Assembly: GCA_015657395.1 (NCBI GenBank)
Contig: JADLKI010000010.1
Location: 26,070 to 39,629, forward strand
Source of the DNA: Spirochaetales bacterium
GTDB lineage: Bacteria; Spirochaetota; Spirochaetia; Treponematales; Rectinemataceae
DNA: 13,560 bases
Direction of reading: 5' to 3'
Shown in pieces: positions 6,081 through 12,503 of the stretch; the first letter of the stretch is position 1; each line of letters starts with the position of its first letter. The notes under the pieces are model-generated. The model was not told the origin of the DNA. It made no database searches and saw nothing but the letters and a program-made list of their open reading frames with translations. The translations under genes were made by a program, and so were the position numbers.

Positions 6081-8864
6081 CTACACCCGCATGATGGTCT
6101 TGGGCATGGTCGTCATCTTGCGGCAGCCCGTCCCCGTGACGACATAACAGTCCTCGACACCGATAAGTGCCCCTTTGTAGGGCTCCCACGCCTCGATCTC
6201 GAAGACCATATTCTCCTCAAAGGGCCTGTCCAGGGTCCCAAGCGCACCGAAGATGTGCTGATCCTCACACTGAAGCCCTATGGAGTGGCCTATGGAGAAG
6301 GCTATGCCGCCAGGGATCGTCTTCTTGTACCAAGACATGGCCTCCTCGCTCAGAGCTTTCATGTTCACTCCGGGCCTTATTCGTTCCTCAAAGCAACGCT
6401 GGAAATTCAGGAGCCCATCTATGAGCTTATCCGCCTCCGCCGGGACCTCGCCGATGACCAGTTCCTGGTTTATGTCCGCCACATAGCCCTTGTAGATACC
6501 GCCGAAGTCGAGGCGCACAATCTCGCCCTTTTTCACCACCCTGCCCGTGCCGGGAGCCTCCGGGTCCGAGTCGCCTATAGTCATGGTGAGATGATCCCAG
6601 TCGTCGGCGCCATGCCTAAGGAGAGAGTCTTTGGCGATTTTGAGAAGCTCCACATCGGTGACCCCCTCCCGGACCGCGGCGATGGTGTCCTTCAACGCGG
6701 CCTCGGTGATCTCCGCTGCCTTCTGAAGGTACTCTATCTCGAGGGAAGTCTTTACAAGCCTCATGTCCAGGAAGGCTTCGTCGGCATTCACGAGCGCCAC
6801 TTTCGCCTTTTCCCGGGAGAGCGTGTCGACGAGATATTTGGGAGCCGTGGTTTCGAGCCCCACCCTTTTGCCGACAAGTCCCCAGCCACGAATCTTCGAC
6901 AGTAGAGCCATACCCACCTCAGCCTGGCTCTCTATGCCTACAGTGTCGGCGAACCAACTGAAGCGGCCCGCGCTCTTAAAGACATTCCAGTGCACCAGCG
7001 TGCCTTCCCCTTCCCTGCGTATCATGGCCAGATTGGGATACTGGTTGTTCAGCGCCAGAAGTATGGGATTGTCGGCGCTGTGCAAAAGTGGCAGGCCGCT
7101 CAGATAGTACACGTTCACCGGCGAGGTGGCGACGAGGAGATCAAGATCGTATTTCCTCATGATCTCCGCAGCTTTCTTTGCGTTATAGCCTATAGGTTTC
7201 ACGGCTTTGACCTCTGGAAGATTTTTGTTGATCGGAATGGATGGGGCGAGACGCTGCAGAATCTCTATAGTCCGTCCCTCATCGGCCATCTTTTCGATTT
7301 CGGCCGTCTCCACGGGCCGCCCTTCGATGTGTGAAAGGTAGCCCGCGAGTATGGCGGTGATGGCGTTCATGGACTGCGCAGGCGTGAACTCCGGCTCCCT
7401 GTCTTCCAGAATACAGCGGGCGAAGTGGTCGTCGGTCTTCCGCACCGAGATCGTGTAATATTCAGGGAACGGGAGATGCTCCACATCGGGTTCCACCCAC
7501 TGCTGCGCCCTGTCCCCCATACGCTCGTCGAAAGAGCAGAATCGCACTGGCTTCTCCCATGCGTGGTTCTCAAAGATGCTGCCCTTGGTGCCGAAGACTT
7601 CCATGCTGTTGTAGGGCGTTGTCTTCTGGGTAAAACTGACCATCACGTCCGCAACGGCCCCATTTTCGTAATTGGCTACGGCGATGGCGTTGTCCTCCGC
7701 CTTTTCGGGCAGATTGATGGCCTGCTTGGCCAGGACGCTGGTGACCCTGCTGCATTTGGATCTGATGATGTACTCGATGGTGACGAACTTGTGGGCGGCC
7801 ATGTCCATGAGCGCGCCGCCGCCAGCCTTGATCGGGTCCCCCTTCCAGAAACCGCTCTGGGAGAGACCGAATATTTCGTTGACCCCTTCATAGGCCCTCA
7901 CCATGAGCACATCCCCGATCAGGCCCTGAGCCACGATGTCGTGCATGCACACATGTGCGGGCAGAAACCGGTGATTCTCGGCTATCATGAATTTGACACC
8001 GGCCTTTCTGCAGGCCTCGATCATGCGGCGGCAGCCCTCGACCGTCGTCCCCATGGGCTTTTCGCAGAGCACGTGCTTGCCCGCGGCGGCACACTTCTCT
8101 ACCATCTCCACATGATAGGCATGAGGCACCATGACCAGCACCGCGTCTATGTCCGAGGCAAGCATGGCCTCGAGGTTGTCGTAGGGGACCATGATCCCGT
8201 CCTTGTAGGTCATGGCCATTTTCTTCGCGTTCTCGAAATTCTGGTCGTAGATAGCGGTGTACGCGATAATGGGTGAACCCCTGTCACCGTTGCTGTGGAA
8301 GTGGAAGGCCTGGCCACCGCCGATAACGCCGAACTTGACCCTTCCCCGGTAGTCCATCTTTTTTTGCGCCTGCACGAGGGAACTCGAGTCCCGTTCGACG
8401 AACTGATCCAAAAAGAGCTCAAAGATCCTCTGGAAGTTCATGGCATCGGGTCTGTTGCCGGTATATTTGATGTAGCCGCCCATCTGGGCCACCAGAGAAT
8501 AGATGTGCCCCTTCAGCATGTCCAATACTGTCTGTATGCCGATATAGAAGATGACTGCGGGTTTCGGCGCGGGCCCAGCGTAGGAGGTGCACGAGCCTCC
8601 GTTGAAATCAATGGAATAAATCTGATCATCGGAGTCGGGACCTTCCCTCACGAGCCCATCGCGGGATTTCAGATTGAACTGAAAACTCCGATCCAGGGTC
8701 TTCATCTCATAGCGTATTTCGTCCGTGGTGTTGCAGACCAAGGTAAAAAAATGGAAGCCCTCCCGCAAATCCGCCGCGCCGAGATCGCCGTCCTCCAATT
8801 TTCTGCGACATGTTTCGAACAGCGCCGCATCAAGCGGGGTTTCCTTCCCTGCCAGCAACTCCAT
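6081..8864 (-). CDS. Three-domain fusion: SCP2-like + Gfo/Idh/MocA oxidoreductase + M24 metallopeptidase fold
   Basis: First gene of the operon; a single uninterrupted chain of 927 residues (numbering from the ATG at 8864). Residues about 30-156 resemble an SCP2 sterol-carrier-type domain: strand SIDFNGG, then AGPAPKPAV, a TVLDMLKGHI helix and QMGGYIKYTGN. Residues about 176-519 form a Gfo/Idh/MocA oxidoreductase, with a glycine-rich GVIGGG loop, CEKPMG with Lys269, and GGGALMDMAAH with Asp354 and His358. Residues about 553-927 have a creatinase/prolidase-like N-lobe and a complete M24 pita-bread domain. All five metal ligands are present: Asp786 (RLDFGG), Asp797 (VADIN), His860 (IGHSIG), Glu891 (EIEAWEP) and Glu904 (GVEDCY). 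I chose 8864 because GAGGAG lies five bases upstream; the ATG nine codons earlier (8891) has no ribosome binding site. The oxidoreductase and M24 parts both look catalytically intact. The M24 part could cleave an amide or C-N bond or act as a lyase; its substrate is unknown. Confidence 0.9.
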   Translation of the reverse strand: MELLAGKETPLDAALFETCRRKLEDGDLGAADLREGFHFFTLVCNTTDEIRYEMKTLDRSFQFNLKSRDGLVREGPDSDDQIYSIDFNGGSCTSYAGPAPKPAVIFYIGIQTVLDMLKGHIYSLVAQMGGYIKYTGNRPDAMNFQRIFELFLDQFVERDSSSLVQAQKKMDYRGRVKFGVIGGGQAFHFHSNGDRGSPIIAYTAIYDQNFENAKKMAMTYKDGIMVPYDNLEAMLASDIDAVLVMVPHAYHVEMVEKCAAAGKHVLCEKPMGTTVEGCRRMIEACRKAGVKFMIAENHRFLPAHVCMHDIVAQGLIGDVLMVRAYEGVNEIFGLSQSGFWKGDPIKAGGGALMDMAAHKFVTIEYIIRSKCSRVTSVLAKQAINLPEKAEDNAIAVANYENGAVADVMVSFTQKTTPYNSMEVFGTKGSIFENHAWEKPVRFCSFDERMGDRAQQWVEPDVEHLPFPEYYTISVRKTDDHFARCILEDREPEFTPAQSMNAITAILAGYLSHIEGRPVETAEIEKMADEGRTIEILQRLAPSIPINKNLPEVKAVKPIGYNAKKAAEIMRKYDLDLLVATSPVNVYYLSGLPLLHSADNPILLALNNQYPNLAMIRREGEGTLVHWNVFKSAGRFSWFADTVGIESQAEVGMALLSKIRGWGLVGKRVGLETTAPKYLVDTLSREKAKVALVNADEAFLDMRLVKTSLEIEYLQKAAEITEAALKDTIAAVREGVTDVELLKIAKDSLLRHGADDWDHLTMTIGDSDPEAPGTGRVVKKGEIVRLDFGGIYKGYVADINQELVIGEVPAEADKLIDGLLNFQRCFEERIRPGVNMKALSEEAMSWYKKTIPGGIAFSIGHSIGLQCEDQHIFGALGTLDRPFEENMVFEIEAWEPYKGALIGVEDCYVVTGTGCRKMTTMPKTIMRV

Positions 8865-8894
8865 ACATGCTCCTCGCGTAAATTCGGTCATCCA

Positions 8895-8907
8895 TATTCA
8901 ATGAATA
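8895..8907 (-). promoter_or_regulatory. Short perfect palindrome (TATTCA-A-TGAATA)
   Basis: A perfect 6-bp inverted repeat around a single A abuts the larger palindrome at 8907-8931 and lies in the 5' leader of the operon, just upstream of the fusion gene's ribosome binding site. It may be a second operator or part of an extended one. The symmetry is certain; its use is not, and AT-rich palindromes of this size also occur by chance. Confidence 0.4.
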
Positions 8908-8931
8908 ATTGGTAAAGTTATTTTACCAATT
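8907..8931 (-). promoter_or_regulatory. Candidate operator for the operon's GntR/FadR-type repressor
   Basis: A perfect 10-bp inverted repeat, AATTGGTAAA and TTTACCAATT, is separated by 5 bp. It lies directly downstream of the -10 element at 8940-8945, covering roughly the transcription start to +30, a classic repressor position. The half-site TTGGT/ACCAA is the type bound by FadR-subfamily GntR proteins (PdhR, UxuR/ExuR sites have it). In those known sites the halves are much closer, so the spacing here is atypical. The regulator encoded at 3721-4443 is the natural candidate. A transcript hairpin with the same symmetry cannot be excluded. Confidence 0.65.
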
Positions 8932-8939
8932 TCTAGAAA

Positions 8940-8968
8940 ATGATAAGCCCGCTTCCCCGATTTGTCAA
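8940..8968 (-). promoter_or_regulatory. Sigma70-type promoter of the catabolic/transport operon
   Basis: On the minus strand a perfect -35 TTGACA (8963-8968) is followed by exactly 17 bp and a -10 TATCAT (8940-8945, one mismatch from consensus). Transcription would start near 8933-8935, about 70 nt before the fusion gene's ATG at 8864. The two palindromes lie immediately downstream. Because the genes below are tightly spaced, this is likely the main promoter for all of them. Confidence 0.8.
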
Positions 8969-9359
8969 TATAGAATTTGCCTTTCCTCATCTCAGGGGTA
9001 GCCCCCCATTCGCCCAGCCAGAGTCACAGGAGAAGAGAATATCCGTGGGGTGAGGCTCTGGACTGTTATTTCTTCGCAGATATCAGAATCACGGGCGAAT
9101 CTGAAAAGGAAAAACACATCGCGCTGTGAGATGCCGTCTTTGAAAAATATAAGGGTCGGTGTATAGCCATTGACCTTGCGCTCTGAGTGTCTGAAGGGCA
9201 AGAATCTCAGCATCGAATAGCTTCAGCCATGTCGCATAATTGGCTGGAGTGCCCGCCTGTCCACGCCTCAAAACTCGGCATACCAGTGGCAATTCTTGGA
9301 TATGTACTGTGCAAGATATGCCATCCCCCGACCTTGGATGAATAGGGGAAAAGTCAGAA
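8969..9359. other. Gene-poor stretch, possibly a decayed remnant
   Basis: About 390 bp between the end of nrdG and the operon promoter. Two overlapping minus-strand reading frames exist (8992-9213, 73 codons, and 9089-9292, 67 codons). Neither has a good ribosome binding site or a motif I recognise. The frame of 8992-9213 stays protein-like upstream, including HWYAEF near 9270, but is broken by two stop codons. That pattern would fit a frameshifted, decayed gene or a dispersed repeat, or simply chance. I see no clear intrinsic terminator after nrdG, no tRNA and no insertion-sequence ends. Confidence 0.35.
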
Positions 9360-9977
9360 TTACCCCAACCGCGCCTCGGGCCTGAGCCACTCGGCCGTGG
9401 GGTTTATGAGCTGCACAAGGTAATGCTCCGTGGGACCGAGCAATTCGCGGATCTTACGGATATCGTCCTCATCGAGGAGCGGCTCCGCCAGGGTCGTCCT
9501 GAAAAGGTAGTCTACGCCGGATTCTCTGATGATCCTGATACTCTCTTGGATTGCACCGATATCGACCGGAACGCCGGCCAGCTCGCCGTAGCGCTCGAAG
9601 GGCGCCTTGATGTCCATGGCGATGAAATCGACGAGTCCGGCCGATACGATCGCCGAGAGCCTGTCGGGAAAGCTGCCGTTCGTGTCGAGCTTGACGAGGT
9701 ACCCCAGCCTTCGTATCCTTGTCAGCAGTTCCGGCAGATCATCGTGCAGGAGGGGCTCCCCGCCGCTCACCACCACGGCCTGCAGCCGGCCGACCCTCGA
9801 CTGTAGAAAGCGGAACACTTCGTCCACATCGAGGGGCTGTCCGAAGCGCGCAGGGTCGACGAGCTGCGGGTTGTGGCAGTAGGGGCAGCGAAAGTTGCAG
9901 CCCTGCATAAAGACGACGGCGCTGATGTGCCCCGGGTAGTCGACGAGGGAGGAGCGCTGCAGTCCGCCTATGAGCAC
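9360..9977 (-). CDS. nrdG: Anaerobic ribonucleotide reductase activating protein (radical SAM)
   Basis: A 205-residue radical-SAM activase that generates the glycyl radical on NrdD using S-adenosylmethionine and a [4Fe-4S] cluster. The cluster motif CxxxCxxC is present as GCNFRCPYCHNP near residue 30, followed by the SAM-binding GGEP motif in VVVSGGEPLL, and KLDTNGS and FIAMDIKAP as in NrdG/pyruvate-formate-lyase activase-like proteins. I chose the GTG at 9977 because AAGGAG precedes it by five bases and the protein then begins VLIGGLQRSSLVDYPG, as expected. A longer frame reaching 10112 only adds residues that overlap the nrdD coding region. It overlaps the nrdD stop by 10 bp, so the two subunits are made together. 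Length and motifs fit the family; confidence is high. Confidence 0.94.
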   Translation of the reverse strand: MLIGGLQRSSLVDYPGHISAVVFMQGCNFRCPYCHNPQLVDPARFGQPLDVDEVFRFLQSRVGRLQAVVVSGGEPLLHDDLPELLTRIRRLGYLVKLDTNGSFPDRLSAIVSAGLVDFIAMDIKAPFERYGELAGVPVDIGAIQESIRIIRESGVDYLFRTTLAEPLLDEDDIRKIRELLGPTEHYLVQLINPTAEWLRPEARLG

Positions 9978-12082
9978 AGCTTCTCCTTGTTGAGTCTGAA
10001 TGTCTTCCGAAGTTCGAACTCCGCCTTTTTCCCCTTGTTCCACTGCGCTACGGGCCGGAGATAGCCCGTGACCCTGGAATAGATTTCGGTCGGCTTGCCG
10101 CATTTGGGACATGCCGAGACTTCCCCGGCGATGTAGGCGTGGTCGGGACAGATCGAAAATGTCGGCGTGAAAGTAAAATACGGAAGCCTGTAGCTGCTGC
10201 AGATGGTGCGGACCAGGGCCTTGACCGCCTCGTAATCTTCAACCCGCTCGCCCGAGAAGATATGGACAACGGTGCCGCCCGTGTATTTGCACTGGAGCTC
10301 GTCCTGCAGGTCCAGGTACTCGAAAATGTCGTCGGTATAGTTCACCGGGAGCTGAGTCGAATTGGTGTAGAATGGCTCGCGCTCGCCGCCTTCGAGGTCA
10401 TTGAGCGTGCTGGCGCTTATGATGTCCGGATACTTGTTCCTGTCGAGCTTCGCCAGGCGATAGCTCGCTCCCTCGGCGGGGCTCGCTTCAAGGTTGTAGC
10501 TGTTGCCCGTCGATTCCTGGAATTCCAGGAGGCGGCCCCGCAGGTAATCCATGACCCTGAGGGCGAACTTCTGCCCTGCGTCCGACGCGACGCCCTCGCC
10601 GAACAGATTCCGGCAGGCCTCGTTCATGCCGATCACTCCGATCGTCGAGAAGTGGTTCTTCCAGAAACACCCGAAATGCTTCTCGACGTCGCGCAGATAG
10701 TACCTCGAGTAGGGGTAGAGATTGTTCCGGGTGAACTGTTCCAGCACTTTCCGTTTGATCTCGAGGCTCTCCCGGGCGAGCACCAGCCGGTCTTCGAGCA
10801 GCCGCAGGAATTCATCTTCGTCGTGGGCGAGATAGCCGATCCGCGGCAGATTGATCGTCACCACGCCGATCGAGCCGGTCAGGGGATAGGACCCGAACAG
10901 ACCGCCGCCGCGCTTTTTGAGCTCGCGGTTGTCGAGCCTGAGGCGGCAGCACATCGAGCGCGCATCCTCCGGCCGCATGTCGGAGTTGACGAAGTTTGAG
11001 AAATAGGGCACTCCATAGCGGGCCGTCACCTTCCAGAGCATGTCGAGCGACGGATTGCCCCAGTCGAAATCAGGAGTGATGTTGTAGGTGGGAATCGGGA
11101 AGGTAAAGACCCGGCCGGCCGCATCGCCTTCGTACATGACCTCGAGAAAGGCCCTGTTGAAGAGGTCCATCTCGGGCTGGAATTCGCGGTATGTCGCGGC
11201 CTGCGGCTCGCCGCCTATAATCACCGCCTCATCCGCATATGTCTTCGGCACCACGAGATCGAGGGTGACATTCGTGAAAGGCGTCTGGAAGCCCACCCGC
11301 GTCGGCACGTTGATGTTGAACAGAAATTCCTGCAGCGCCTGTTTGACGTCGGCATAGGTCAGCCGGTCGTAACGGATGAAGGGCGCGAGCAGGGTGTCGA
11401 AGCTCGAGAATGCCTGCGCGCCCGCGGCCTCTCCCTGTAGGGTGTAGAAAAAGTTGACGACCTGGCCGAGCGCGCTCCGGAAGTGCCGGGCCGGTCTGCT
11501 CTCGACCTTTCCCGAAACTCCCCGGAATCCTTCGACCAGAAGGGCCTTGAGATCCCAGCCGACGCAGTAGACGGCGAGCACATTGAGGTCGTGGATATGA
11601 AAGTCGCCGTCGAGGTGAGCCACCCTGATCTCGGAGGGATATATCTGATTCAGCCAGTAGCTGCTGCTGATCTCGGATGAGACATAATTATTGAGGCCCT
11701 GGAGCGAGAAGGTCATGTTGCTGTTCTCGTTGACGCGCCAGTCCCGCTGATTCAGGTACTGGTCGACAAGCTCTCCGTTGGCGGACGCCGCAATCTCCCT
11801 GATTCTGGCGTGCTGATCGCGGTAGAGAATGTAGGCCTTCGCCGTCTTCCGGTAGGGCGAGGCGAGGAGCACTTCCTCGACGATATCCTGAATCTCTTCG
11901 ACCGTCGGCAGCTTTTCGCCGAGGGTCTGCTCGGCCATCGTCAGGGCGCGGAGCGCAAGGCGCTTCGCAATCGGCGCATCGAACTCGCCTGTGGCTGCAC
12001 CGGCCTTCATGATCGCGCGGGCGATCTTCTCTGCATCGAAGCGGACCTCAACGCCATTGCGTTTGACAATAGACTGAAACAT
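9968..12082 (-). CDS. nrdD: Anaerobic (class III) ribonucleoside-triphosphate reductase
   Basis: The 704-residue catalytic subunit that reduces ribonucleotides to deoxyribonucleotides under anoxia, using an oxygen-sensitive glycyl radical. An ATP-cone allosteric domain fills about residues 3-95 (FQSIVKRNGVEVRFDAEKI onward). The core has FHIHDL (161-166), then Cys173 in YCVGWDL, the likely thiyl-radical cysteine, and RSMCCRLRL (Cys378-379). The C-terminus has a zinc site (Cys645, His648, Cys658, Cys661 in CPDH and CPKC) and the glycyl-radical motif RVTGYLRP with Gly673. The start ATG at 12082 has GGGGAGG four bases upstream; an in-frame upstream extension to 12211 would read into the regulatory leader and is rejected. 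It overlaps nrdG, its activase. Control is by the NrdR boxes and the cobalamin riboswitch in its long leader. Confidence 0.96.
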   Translation of the reverse strand: MFQSIVKRNGVEVRFDAEKIARAIMKAGAATGEFDAPIAKRLALRALTMAEQTLGEKLPTVEEIQDIVEEVLLASPYRKTAKAYILYRDQHARIREIAASANGELVDQYLNQRDWRVNENSNMTFSLQGLNNYVSSEISSSYWLNQIYPSEIRVAHLDGDFHIHDLNVLAVYCVGWDLKALLVEGFRGVSGKVESRPARHFRSALGQVVNFFYTLQGEAAGAQAFSSFDTLLAPFIRYDRLTYADVKQALQEFLFNINVPTRVGFQTPFTNVTLDLVVPKTYADEAVIIGGEPQAATYREFQPEMDLFNRAFLEVMYEGDAAGRVFTFPIPTYNITPDFDWGNPSLDMLWKVTARYGVPYFSNFVNSDMRPEDARSMCCRLRLDNRELKKRGGGLFGSYPLTGSIGVVTINLPRIGYLAHDEDEFLRLLEDRLVLARESLEIKRKVLEQFTRNNLYPYSRYYLRDVEKHFGCFWKNHFSTIGVIGMNEACRNLFGEGVASDAGQKFALRVMDYLRGRLLEFQESTGNSYNLEASPAEGASYRLAKLDRNKYPDIISASTLNDLEGGEREPFYTNSTQLPVNYTDDIFEYLDLQDELQCKYTGGTVVHIFSGERVEDYEAVKALVRTICSSYRLPYFTFTPTFSICPDHAYIAGEVSACPKCGKPTEIYSRVTGYLRPVAQWNKGKKAEFELRKTFRLNKEKLCS

Positions 12083-12218
12083 ACAACCTCCCCATGCAAT
12101 ACCAATGTGTGACAGAGGTCGGGACAGTTCGGGGAAGGAGGCCTGTGAGAGACGACAATATTGGAATGCCACACAGCTCCATTTCCTCCCTCGGGAAATG
12201 AACCGACACATCGGATAG
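12083..12218 (-). promoter_or_regulatory. Riboswitch expression platform / nrdD leader
   Basis: This 136-nt stretch joins the cobalamin aptamer to nrdD. I see no hairpin followed by a T-run, so control is probably at translation initiation. The nrdD Shine-Dalgarno GGGGAGG (12087-12093) can pair with CCTTCCCC (12131-12138) using a single bulged base. Further upstream a perfect 7-bp hairpin, CATTTCC/GGAAATG (12180-12200), carries GGGAGG in its loop and 3' side. That segment could instead pair with the CCTCC that overlaps the anti-Shine-Dalgarno (12137-12141). These could form mutually exclusive on/off structures; this is inference from complementarity. Confidence 0.5.
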
Positions 12219-12363
12219 GATAGGTCTTCCGGCTCCGGGCACCCTACTCGCCCGCCTTCCCATCTCGCCCTCCGGCGAGACAGTGGCTTTCTGTTGGGCT
12301 TTCGTTCCCGATACGGCTGCGGGGCAGCGGGAGAATCGCACTCCTCTTCCCTGGCATCCTATC
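12219..12363 (-). ncRNA. Cobalamin (vitamin B12) riboswitch aptamer
   Basis: Read on the minus strand, this region shows the conserved blocks of the cobalamin riboswitch in order. They are P1 arm GATAGG with ATGCC, AGGGAAG, GAGTGCGATTCTCC (the GGTG..AATCC element), GCTGCCCCGCAGCCGTA, the B12 box GCCACTG (at 12281-12287), ATGGGAAGGC, GAGTAGG and the closing GAGCCGGAAGACC with the P1 partner CCTATC (12219-12224). The element would bind adenosylcobalamin or a related corrinoid and reduce expression of the downstream genes. Downstream are nrdD and nrdG, encoding a B12-independent reductase, so turning them off when B12 is plentiful makes sense if the cell also has a B12-dependent class II enzyme. 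The match is clear by eye. Confidence 0.95.
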
Positions 12364-12424
12364 GATTCAATGCGCATGCCCGCCGCGCTGACAGCATAAA
12401 AGGCGCCTCGGCATGCAAGGTCCC

Positions 12425-12453
12425 ATCCTATGCGAGAACTCTGGAGTTGTCAA
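12425..12453 (-). promoter_or_regulatory. nrdDG promoter
   Basis: A perfect minus-strand -35 TTGACA (12448-12453), a 17-bp spacer and a -10 TAGGAT (12425-12430) sit about 60 nt upstream of the riboswitch aptamer. Transcription would begin near 12418, giving a leader of about 335 nt before nrdD. The -35 lies inside the left NrdR-like box, so NrdR binding would block RNA polymerase. Confidence 0.75.
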
Positions 12454-12463
12454 TATGTTGTGT
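12448..12463. promoter_or_regulatory. NrdR box 1 (overlaps the nrdDG -35)
   Basis: Compared with the known NrdR consensus acaCwAtATaTwGtgt, this 16-mer (TGTCAATATGTTGTGT on the plus strand) agrees at 12 positions, including the right half and most of the core. NrdR is the ATP/dATP-sensing repressor of ribonucleotide reductase operons. The box covers the -35 of nrdDG. The pairing with a second box 31 bp away strengthens the call. Confidence 0.72.
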
Positions 12464-12478
12464 CGAAAATTTTAACAT

Positions 12479-12494
12479 ATACAACAGATTGTGT
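12479..12494. promoter_or_regulatory. NrdR box 2
   Basis: This 16-mer (ATACAACAGATTGTGT on the plus strand) agrees with the NrdR consensus at 13 positions. It lies exactly 31 bp from box 1, the roughly three-helical-turn spacing known for paired NrdR boxes, and ends ten bases from the stop codon of the lacI-type gene. The two boxes together support NrdR control of nrdDG. Confidence 0.72.
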
Positions 12495-12503
12495 ATGTCC
12501 CCG

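Noticed and set aside
8865..8891. Longer start for the fusion protein (ATG at 8891)
   Set aside because: No ribosome binding site precedes it, whereas GAGGAG lies just before the ATG at 8864.
9010..9061. Weak inverted repeat with CCAGAG and CTCTGG arms
   Set aside because: The stem is short with a bulge and a loop of about 22 nt, and no T-run follows; it could be chance.
9978..10112. N-terminal extension of nrdG
   Set aside because: It lies inside nrdD in another frame; the GTG at 9977 has AAGGAG before it and gives the expected NrdG N-terminus.
12083..12211. N-terminal extension of nrdD
   Set aside because: These codons cover the riboswitch leader; the ATG at 12082 has a strong ribosome binding site and gives the expected ATP-cone N-terminus.
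12048..12377. A 109-codon open frame on the minus strand over the nrdD leader
   Set aside because: It runs through the cobalamin riboswitch and is explained by the conserved RNA element; it has no ribosome binding site or protein motif.
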